Below, piece by piece: positions 1-5,905 of a stretch of 46,723 nt of DNA. Every line of letters begins with the position of its first letter. Within the stretch, counting starts at the first letter, position 1. The stretch lies in assembly GCF_030824455.1 (NCBI RefSeq), contig NZ_JAVBXR010000038.1, positions 1 through 46,723 on the forward strand, read 5' to 3'. The notes under the pieces were generated by a model. That model saw only the letters and a list, made by a program, of their open reading frames with translations. It ran no database searches and was not told the origin of the DNA. A program made the position numbers and the translations under genes. The DNA comes from Desulfobulbus sp. (GTDB lineage: Bacteria > Desulfobacterota > Desulfobulbia > Desulfobulbales > Desulfobulbaceae).

Positions 1-151
1 ACTTTGAAATTTTCTGAATAATATTTTTTTCTAAATTTAATTTCAGCATAAAAAGTAAAATATTTAAAATTAATAGTATGTAAATTGAATTATCAATTAA
101 CATAAAGCATATTTTTAAAATTAATGGCGTAGGTGTTTCTGGAAAATACAT
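1..151 (-). CDS. Partial unknown AT-rich ORF cut by window edge
   Basis: A minus-strand frame opens with ATG at 149-151 and stays open for 50 codons to the window edge. A GAGGAC ribosome-binding site lies at 157-162, seven bases before the ATG. The visible peptide (start MYFPETPTPLILK) is rich in Ile and Leu, with one stretch that could be a membrane helix. The DNA is far more AT-rich than the rest of the window, as expected of foreign DNA. The family is not recognised. AT-rich DNA gives few stops by chance only in some frames, so the well-placed ribosome-binding site is the main support. Confidence 0.4.
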   Translation of the reverse strand, partial: MYFPETPTPLILKICFMLIDNSIYILLILNILLFMLKLNLEKNIIQKISK

Positions 152-158
152 TGTTAGT

Positions 159-261
159 CCTCATTTTATATCTAGGCTCGTCAGGTGACGAACCAAAGTT
201 AAGGCGTTTTTAATGCGCTTTTTAATGCGCTTTTAGCGGTGCCAGTGACCGTAAAATGAGG
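159..261. repeat. Cluster of inverted and tandem repeats near the att-like site
   Basis: Three exact repeat structures lie here. A 10-bp inverted repeat pairs CCTCATTTTA (159-168) with TAAAATGAGG (252-261). A short palindrome TCGTCA-GG-TGACGA occupies 178-191. A 12-bp unit TTTTTAATGCGC is repeated in tandem at 207-218 and 219-230. Integrase and excisionase arm sites often look like this beside an attachment core, but that role is inference. Confidence 0.5.
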
Positions 262-297
262 TGAATGATTAGAAAAATCGTGAAAGATAGCGTACGA

Positions 298-347
298 ATC
301 GGCCTCTCACGCCGGCAACAGGGGTTCGAGTCCCCTTGGGGTCACCA
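298..347 (+). pseudogene. 3' half of tRNA-Glu(CUC), probable attachment-site remnant
   Basis: The anticodon arm (TCGGC, loop CTCTCAC, GCCGG), variable region, T-arm (GGGG-TTCGAGT-CCCC) and acceptor 3' strand with CCA (TGGGGTC-A-CCA) of a tRNA-Glu with anticodon CUC are intact. No GACCCCA 5' acceptor strand is found where it should be, near 269-275. A short TCGT/ACGA helix at 278-297 could mimic a D-arm but lacks the GG of a D-loop. Many integrative elements insert at the 3' half of a tRNA gene and leave such a copy at their far end. The AT-rich DNA to the left fits the end of such an element. Confidence 0.75.
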
Positions 348-755
348 CAGTGACGTTCAACCAGTTAATATTGCTCAATAATACCAACGGGTATTTTGTT
401 GTATAATCACCGAAAGCCCATTTGACACAAACCATTGGTAAAAGAGGTTTGCCATGGGTTGCCCTTCTTATCCTGCGCCCCGCCGCTTTTGTTGCTCATC
501 GCAACAAAAGGATAGAAAAGCATCAACATGCCGGTGTGTCCGACCTTTAATTTTCTGGTTGTACCGTTGTCAAAGAGCTTTTGGCGCTGTGAGGCCGCCA
601 AGCACGGGTATCCGCCTTTGCTTTTTTTGCAAACGACGAGGCGGCTGACGGCTACAACCTTCGGTTAGCGGTATAAAGCTAACCGGAACCGACTGTTTCG
701 TCGGTGGACGTTTGACTTTTTGCGGGACCATTAAACATGGGCTAGGCCGAAACAA
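348..755. other. Gene-free stretch with hairpins
   Basis: No credible gene is seen. The stretch holds a perfect 10-bp hairpin at 486-510 (CTTTTGTTGC, loop TCATC, GCAACAAAAG) and smaller ones at 662-685 and 688-705. None is followed by a T-tract on the plus strand. A reading frame antisense to the tRNA-Leu is a shadow. The hairpin series could be a small structured RNA or decayed repeats; nothing decides between these. Confidence 0.4.
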
Positions 756-793
756 CGACCGAGCTTTCTCCTTGACAGGAAAAAGCTCGGTCG
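756..793. repeat. Inverted repeat overlapping the tRNA-Leu promoter
   Basis: Perfect 12-bp arms (756-767 and 782-793, core GACCGAGC/GCTCGGTC) enclose a 14-base loop that contains the TTGACA -35 box at 772-777. The arm ends two bases before the -10 box. It may be a regulatory site or an upstream hairpin. Confidence 0.6.
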
Positions 794-800
794 GTAAAAT
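772..800 (+). promoter_or_regulatory. Sigma-70 promoter for tRNA-Leu
   Basis: TTGACA (772-777) and TAAAAT (795-800) are separated by exactly 17 bp. Transcription should start near 807, a few bases before the mature tRNA 5' end at 815. The boxes are near consensus, as is usual for stable RNA genes. Confidence 0.85.
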
Positions 801-814
801 GTAAAAATATTTGT

Positions 815-901
815 GCCGGAGTGGTGAAACTGGTAGACGCACTGGACTCAAAATCCAGCGGGGGCGACCCCGTGTCGGTTCGATTCCGACCTCCGGTACC
901 A
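815..901 (+). tRNA. tRNA-Leu(CAA)
   Basis: A complete 87-nt class II tRNA with an encoded CCA end. The acceptor strands GCCGGAG (815-821) and CTCCGGT (891-897) pair with a terminal G-U. The anticodon stem CTGGA/TCCAG encloses the loop CTCAAAA, giving anticodon CAA at 849-851, which reads UUG leucine codons. A long variable arm and the T-loop TTCGATT are present. It has its own promoter and a strong terminator ten bases downstream, so it is a single-gene transcription unit. Confidence 0.97.
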
Positions 902-910
902 TGAAAAATC

Positions 911-948
911 AAGGGGTTACACGATCTGTCGTGTAACCCCTTTTTTTT
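911..948 (+). terminator. Rho-independent terminator of tRNA-Leu
   Basis: A 14-bp stem (911-924 with 929-942) and a four-base loop TCTG are followed by a run of T to 948. It starts ten bases after the tRNA. Confidence 0.95.
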
Positions 949-1688
949 GACTACTTGCATAAACTTGCATCATTTTTTGTCGCCGGCGTGAAGGCTGAAA
1001 AATGGCAGACTTATCCAGTCTATGCTATTATTTTTATTATGTTTTTTCTCTTTTTCGCACTCTATTACTCCCTGTTTTTCTCTGAAAAAATCCTTCTAAA
1101 ATCCTTCATTTTGGGGGCTGATTTGAATGAACGGTTTGCCCTTTGTCGTTTATCCAGGTGTATACTTTCGGGCCTGTTGTCAGTTTTTTCTTTTCAGGTT
1201 CGAGGCGTATCGATTTTTTCTCTTCTGCTGCTAGATTCAAGTTTTCCGCTGCTATTGTTTCTTGTTTGACCTTTTCGAGATTTTTTTAAGATATCTTGTA
1301 TTTACCTCACTTTCCTCTGCCGCTACGCTAATTATTATCGCTCCTTTCTTCTTTTCACTTTCGAAATGCAAGCAATTAAAGCGATTAATCCAAAACATGG
1401 GAGAATTGTTCCCCATTTTGTAACTATTCAGCAAAACTCCATAAAAGTTCAAAAAAGTTCTTAACAGGGTTTTGAGGTAAATTTTCAAATCTCCACCCCA
1501 CCGGCCACGTGCCCTGTTTTATCCCGAAAAAGCAGCCCATGCGCTTCTGGCCGACAGCGAACTGGAGTGGTGCGGCCCCCGGGGGTTGCGCAAAAAAGAA
1601 GAATGCGACACAGGTCAATTTTGGCGCAAAATTTCCGGTTTTAAAACCCGTGGTATACTGGCGGCATGATATAGACACGGGGGATGGC
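949..1688. other. AT-rich gene-poor stretch
   Basis: I see no supportable gene. Frames in 949-1490 are low-complexity Phe/Leu/Ser-rich translations of T-rich DNA without ribosome-binding sites. From about 1510 base composition returns to that of the chromosome. One frame (about 1510-1669) reads as plausible protein, ending in KTRGILAA at a stop just before the IS66 fragment, but it has no start and I do not recognise it; it may be the stump of a lost gene. Confidence 0.4.
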
Positions 1689-2022
1689 GTGACCATCGAC
1701 AACATCAATGTGGAAGAGACGGTACAGCGGGTTGCCGAGCTGATTGCCGCGGAGAAAGGACTTTCGCCGGCGCTCAAGGGCAGTCTGAAGGTGCTGCTGC
1801 TGTTGGTTTCGCTGCTGCTGAACCGGTTGGGGCTCGACAGCAAAAACAGCAGCAAGCCGCCGTCAACCGATCCCTTCCGCAAGAAGGAGCCGCGCTCGCC
1901 AAACGGCCGCAAACCCGGCGGGCAACCGGGACACGTCGGTGCCGCGTGCGACCGGTGGCTGAACCCGACATCGTCAAATACATCCCCTTTGACAGGAGCC
2001 AGGAGCCCGAGGGCTACAGAAA
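1689..2022 (+). pseudogene. IS66-family transposase fragment (N-terminal part, frameshifted)
   Basis: From a GTG at 1689 the frame encodes the usual N-terminus of a TnpC-like IS66 transposase: a leucine-rich helix, then the hallmark LNRLGLDSKNSSKPPSTDP and GRKPGGQPGH. At about 1945 the frame shifts and homology continues in another frame (PVAEPDIVKYIPFDRSQEPEGY, roughly to 2022), which matches the segment just before the family's zinc-binding part. The catalytic DDE region is absent, so only about the first quarter of the gene remains. It cannot make a working transposase. Confidence 0.8.
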
Positions 2023-2223
2023 CCATCGACGATTTGAAATATCCCCTCGCCAAGCGCGTTCCCCGCATGATGCGCGGTTTTACCATTACGACCAATTGCG
2101 GCGATATTCATATCGATCCCCAATTTGCCGAAGCCTTCCGTAACCTTGCCACTGATGTCCTTCAATATCAACTAAACAGACTCATCAGGCTTTACCTATC
2201 ATTTCCAACTATCGAGCCGACTT

Positions 2224-2475
2224 ATGACCTATTCAGACGCTCTAACCATTTTCGGCTTATTCCTCGTTTTCATCGGCTTTTGCGTGATGGCTTATCTCGA
2301 GGTTTTCAGTTTGCTCCTACGGTTTCATTTCAAGTTTTTCCCCATGCTCGCCAAACGTTACGACCGCCTGCTTGGCATTGAATTTCGAGAGCCCGTGAAC
2401 AGGGAATGGTCCTTCAAAAAAGAAGAATCTGAACCAGAAGATTTGGAACCGTTCTTCAAGGCCGCAGACAAATGA
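2224..2475 (+). CDS. Small membrane protein of unknown function
   Basis: 83 residues. Residues 5-33 are strongly hydrophobic (LTIFGLFLVFIGFCVMAYL), giving one, possibly two, membrane segments; the C-terminal third is charged and acidic. The stop overlaps the start of the next frame as ATGA, which suggests translational coupling. No good ribosome-binding site is visible. Another frame upstream (about 2067-2181, containing NCGDIHIDP) looks protein-like and may be the remains of a preceding gene overlapped by this one. I do not recognise the family. Its position between IS fragments makes decay possible. Confidence 0.5.
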   Translation: MTYSDALTIFGLFLVFIGFCVMAYLEVFSLLLRFHFKFFPMLAKRYDRLLGIEFREPVNREWSFKKEESEPEDLEPFFKAADK

Positions 2476-2660
2476 AAAGCCAATTACTCCAGCCCGTTCC
2501 TGAAAAATTCCCTCTTCACGAAGTGGCCGTAATTGTCTGCAGTCGTTGCAAGGAGCGGTATCAACTGACTCTTGTACTCTCTCGCATGCAAGCGGCTGAA
2601 AGAGGTGGCTCAGTTCGTTCGGACAGTTTTTTTTTAAGTGGAGTCTCTGCTTGTTGTTAG
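2472..2660 (+). pseudogene. Small CxxC protein gene cut by an IS3 end
   Basis: The ATG overlaps the stop of the preceding gene. The first ~43 residues read as normal protein with a Cys pair (VCSRCKERY) that could begin a zinc-ribbon. At about 2601 the sequence enters the terminal repeat of an IS3-type element, and the remaining residues up to 2660 are IS sequence. The original C-terminus is therefore lost. Function unknown. Confidence 0.5.
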
Positions 2661-2850
2661 GCTGCCTGTTTAACCGTCGGCAACATCACGGCATATGCTT
2701 CGTCCGGGGTTCTTTTCTCTAATTTTGAATAGGGTCGGGATCTGTTGTACCAGTCCAGATATTGCATGATCGAAACTCTGGCATCGGTGACCGTGTCATA
2801 GGCATGCAAATACACCCATTCATATTTCACGGATTCCCATTGCCTGCTCC
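2601..2850 (-). mobile_element. IS3-family element remnant (3' end)
   Basis: On the minus strand, the last ~62 codons of an IS3-family OrfB transposase run from about 2846 to the TAA at 2657-2659: SVKYEWVYLHAY, then MQYLDWYNRSRPYSKL, then KRTPDEAY. These match the conserved C-terminal part of the family's DDE domain. Beyond the stop lies the element end, with GAGGTGGCTCAGTTCGTTC starting at 2602, typical of the terminal repeat of this group apart from its outermost base. The catalytic residues and the other end are missing. It interrupts the small gene at 2472. Confidence 0.8.
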
Positions 2851-2899
2851 TTGGTTAGGCCCTTCATTGGGCGCTACTGGTGGCAGATTTTCCACTTGA

Positions 2900-4416
2900 T
2901 ACCACTCCGACACTTGACTTGATATAATCTGCTTCGTGCGGTAATCTCTGCACATGACAACAGAGATCGTTTTCCCCGGCATCGAAGAATACTTGGCTCC
3001 CTATTATGGTTATTTCCGTCGTTCAGAGAGTCGAGAGCTTGCTGAATGCTACATAACCGGCCTACTTATGGACGGTGAGCGGAAATCAGTTGAACCTATG
3101 TCAGAGAAGGTAAACGCTTCAGAGCGTGGCATGCAGCGTCTTCTCTCGACAGCCAAATGGGATGATCAACTTGTTGCTGCACAATTCCGCCGCACCATGC
3201 TTGACGCCACATCCGATCCGCAAGGACTCCTGGTTATTGACGACACCGGCTTCCCTAAGAAAGGGTATGACAGTGTCTGTGTTGCCCGGCAACACTGCGG
3301 TGCGTCAGGCAAGACTGACAACTGCCAGATTGGTGTCAGCATGACGTATGTCGGTCAAGATATTGCCTGGCCATATGTCATGGAACTGTTTGTCCCCGAA
3401 TCTTGGGATCAGGACAATAATGAATGCGCTGCAAAGCGTAAAAAAGCACATGTGCCGGAGTCGGTCCGTCATAAGTCTAAATGGCGCATTGCACTTGATT
3501 TTGTTGACCTGGCTCGCAAAGACAATGTGCCCCATCGTGCAATCCTTGCTGACGGTTGGTATGGCAACATTCCGGAGTTTCGCCAGGAGCTTGAGTTACG
3601 CAATGAAAGCTACATGTTGGGGGTGTACTCCAACACCCAGGTCTTTCTTCAAGAACCGGTCTTTGAAATTGCGCCAGTCAAAGAGCATAAGCGGGGGCGT
3701 CCACGAATTCGCCCTAAGGTGATCTCCACAAACCCCGAGCCAATCAAGCTGTCGGCACTGGGAGCAAGCATTGCCGATGATGCCTGGCAACGACTGGAGC
3801 TGAGGCTCAATTCAAAAGACAAGCCACTTGCTGCAGAAGCCGTCTCGATGAGAGTCTGGCCGGCCATCGGATGGAAACAAGGCGATCATCATGAACAGGT
3901 CTGGTTGCTGATAGAGCGCCGTCCCCTGAGAGGAGGTGGACACGAGCTTCGCTACTTCTTTAGCAACATGCCACAGCACCTGGTAACGATTGACCTTGCC
4001 CGGCTCTATCATGAACGTTATTGGATTGAGCATGGCTATCAACAGCTGAAAGAAGAACTGGGGCTTGATCACCATGAAGGGCGCTCTTGGAACGGGTGGC
4101 ATCGGCATGTTCTTCTAACAACGCTGGCTTATGGCTACCTGACACTCCTGCGATTGCAGCAAAAAAAACAGCTGAGTGCCACAGCGCGGCGCAACTGGAT
4201 CCAGAAAAGGTCGACCCTGGAAAGCGCTGCTTTGTTCTGAAAAGCAAGCAGATGGAGCGGTCGCGCCACCGTTGCTGTTCTCTCCGATCCTCTGAGCGAT
4301 GAAGACAAAAACAACGGGCCAAGGGCATGCCATCACTGCCTGATGTCAGGCACCAGATTTCAAGGCTGCTGGTTCGGATGTTGAATGGTTAAAGTACAGT
4401 ATGTGTCGGAGTAGTA
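2900..4416 (+). mobile_element. IS701-family insertion sequence
   Basis: Terminal inverted repeats flank the transposase gene: TACCACTCCGACAC at 2900-2913 and its inverse GTGTCGGAGTAGTA at 4403-4416, differing at one position. The element is about 1.5 kb with a single transposase gene. The right flank starts CTAG, which fits the YTAR target I recall for this family, but the left flank does not show the same four bases, so no clear target duplication remains. A TATAAT box at 2923-2928 just inside the left end may serve the transposase. Confidence 0.75.
2954..4240 (+). CDS. IS701-family DDE transposase
   Basis: 428 residues. The catalytic acidic residues are recognisable in their usual settings: LLVIDDTGFPKKG near residue 97, ILADGWYGN near 200, and the Glu in YHERYWIEHGYQQLKEELG near 360. 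The family-typical VARQHCG and cysteine-containing context also fit. The protein cuts and pastes its own element. The C-terminus is odd: after an A8 run near 4158 the frame ends at 4240, yet a conserved-looking tail (LPDVRHQISRLLVRMLNG) sits in a different frame at about 4339-4392. This suggests one or more frameshifts that removed the native end, so activity is doubtful. Confidence 0.88.
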   Translation: MTTEIVFPGIEEYLAPYYGYFRRSESRELAECYITGLLMDGERKSVEPMSEKVNASERGMQRLLSTAKWDDQLVAAQFRRTMLDATSDPQGLLVIDDTGFPKKGYDSVCVARQHCGASGKTDNCQIGVSMTYVGQDIAWPYVMELFVPESWDQDNNECAAKRKKAHVPESVRHKSKWRIALDFVDLARKDNVPHRAILADGWYGNIPEFRQELELRNESYMLGVYSNTQVFLQEPVFEIAPVKEHKRGRPRIRPKVISTNPEPIKLSALGASIADDAWQRLELRLNSKDKPLAAEAVSMRVWPAIGWKQGDHHEQVWLLIERRPLRGGGHELRYFFSNMPQHLVTIDLARLYHERYWIEHGYQQLKEELGLDHHEGRSWNGWHRHVLLTTLAYGYLTLLRLQQKKQLSATARRNWIQKRSTLESAALF

Positions 4417-4783
4417 CTAGTTCGGTCAATCGATCAGAAATAAATATAATGAGAAGAAACCGCTTCATATAATTTTTTTTCTGACGTATACTCCTCATAA
4501 TTGAAAAAGGTGCCCAAGAGATCCTCCTGAATAAATTGGCTTTTTGAGAATCCCATTTTAATCCGGTCATTAATTTCCGAACATTGCTTAACGTGCAATC
4601 TGTGTAAACAGACTGAATTTCGGACCATCACACTGGTCGATGGCCAAAAAGCAATGCTCAATGTTCGGCGACTAATGGACTCCCAAACAATCGCCCCAAG
4701 GGCTGCGGTTTGCCCCTTGCAAAATTCGGCAATATCGGCTCTCCCCAAAAAACAACTTATATGAACATGCACGAGGTAGCTAT
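4417..4783. other. Leader region of the GTPase module, no gene seen
   Basis: About 370 bp between the IS701 right end and the roadblock gene. No credible gene is found on either strand. It should hold the promoter of the downstream three-gene unit, but I see no convincing -35/-10 pair. The IS insertion lies directly upstream and could have altered regulation. Confidence 0.4.
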
Positions 4784-5182
4784 ATGAATTACGGAGTTGT
4801 TAGCCAGGAACAACTTGAAAAAATAGATGAAATCCTGACTGAAAAGCTCATAAAAATTGGCGTCGACTGCGTTATCATCATTGATATGGCAGGCAACATT
4901 ATTACCGCCAAAGACAACGGCACATCAAAATACGATGTGTATTCGTTTGCCGCCTTAGCCGCCGGTAATTTTGCCACCGTCGACGCCATGGCCAAACTTG
5001 TCGGCGAGCAAGAATTTTCGCTGCTGTTTCATAAAGGAGCGGAGTGCAATATCCATTTCTCCAAAATTGACGACGAACTGTTGCTCATAACCATGTTTGG
5101 CAAAAGCATCTCTCTGGGTTTTCTTCGTCTTAATGTGGTTGAAACCATTGAGCGCATTAAAAAAATCTGGTCGCGCAAATAA
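4784..5182 (+). CDS. Roadblock/LC7-domain protein (MglB-like)
   Basis: 132 residues, one roadblock/LC7 fold throughout: an N-terminal helix, CVIIIDMAGNIITAKDNG as the strand-turn-strand, then a helix and the strands NIHFSKIDDELLLITMFG. Length and layout match small bacterial roadblock proteins that act as GTPase-activating or scaffold partners of MglA-type GTPases. The start is supported by GAGG seven bases before the ATG. The cognate GTPase gene follows after 79 bp on the same strand, so the two products very probably bind each other. It is cytoplasmic, with no signal peptide. The assignment as a partner is inference from the pairing. Confidence 0.85.
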   Translation: MNYGVVSQEQLEKIDEILTEKLIKIGVDCVIIIDMAGNIITAKDNGTSKYDVYSFAALAAGNFATVDAMAKLVGEQEFSLLFHKGAECNIHFSKIDDELLLITMFGKSISLGFLRLNVVETIERIKKIWSRK

Positions 5183-5261
5183 CTGATTTCTTCGGTCCAA
5201 GGCGTCTGACTATTATTGTTATGGATTTTTTGCGATCAGCTTAAGACCGTAGGAGAGCGTT

Positions 5262-5867
5262 GTGAGTTTTATCAATCTCAGAGAAAAGATCGTCCAGGTG
5301 AAAATTGTCTACTACGGTCCAGGCCGCGGCGGCAAAACCACCAACCTTGAATACATCAACAGGAAATTCACCAAACAGATTCAGTCTGAAATGGTGAGCC
5401 TTAAAACCCATGGCGACCGCACCCTTTTTTTCGATTTTTTGCCCTTCAACATGGGACAGATCAAGGGTTACGAACTCAAAATTCAGCTATATACGGTTCC
5501 CGGCCAGGTCAAGTACAATGCCACCAGAAAGTTGGTGCTCAAGGGCGTGGACGGCATTGTTTTCGTGGCCGACGCCCAAGAACAGATGCGCGAAAAAAAC
5601 ATTCGCTCGCTCAACCAATTGCATGAAAATCTTATGAGTTACAAGGAATCCATATTCAAGATTCCGTTGGTTCTTCAGTACAACAAAGTTGATCTGCGCA
5701 ATCAGGGCATTCCTGTGTTGCCGATTTCTGTTCTTGACAAGGATTTGAACAGCAAACTCAAGGTGCCCACGTTCGAGGCGAGTGCGCTCACCGGGTACAA
5801 CGTTCCAGAAACGCTCAAAAAAATTATTTCATCCACGGTTATTTCCATTCAGAAGAAACTTATGTAA
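5262..5867 (+). CDS. MglA-type small Ras-like GTPase
   Basis: 201 residues, the usual length for MglA. G1 is GPGRGGKTTN (near 19-28), the switch region has THGDRTLFFDFLP, and G3 is TVPGQ, the MglA form in place of the Ras DxxGQ. G4 is NKVD and G5 is EASAL. The start is a GTG with AGGAG six bases upstream; no closer ATG fits. Family members (Myxococcus, Thermus MglA) switch between GDP and GTP forms and set cell polarity or motility, with a roadblock protein as activator. Here the gene sits between a roadblock gene and a large acidic protein, suggesting a three-part switch-regulator-effector unit. Lack of motility genes nearby leaves the output unknown. Confidence 0.92.
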   Translation: MSFINLREKIVQVKIVYYGPGRGGKTTNLEYINRKFTKQIQSEMVSLKTHGDRTLFFDFLPFNMGQIKGYELKIQLYTVPGQVKYNATRKLVLKGVDGIVFVADAQEQMREKNIRSLNQLHENLMSYKESIFKIPLVLQYNKVDLRNQGIPVLPISVLDKDLNSKLKVPTFEASALTGYNVPETLKKIISSTVISIQKKLM

Positions 5868-5905
5868 TGGCGCAGCACCAAGGGAGCCAACACTAGAGCC
5901 GGTCT

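Noticed and set aside
278..297. TCGT/ACGA helix as the D-arm of a functional tRNA-Glu
   Set aside because: No acceptor 5' strand pairs with the 3' strand and the loop lacks the conserved GG.
570..902. 110-aa minus-strand frame over tRNA-Leu
   Set aside because: Its EVGIEPTRGRPRW pattern is the well-known false protein antisense to leucine tRNA genes.
955..1269. 104-aa plus-strand frame in T-rich DNA
   Set aside because: Low-complexity Phe/Leu/Ser translation, no ribosome-binding site, starts inside the region after the tRNA terminator.
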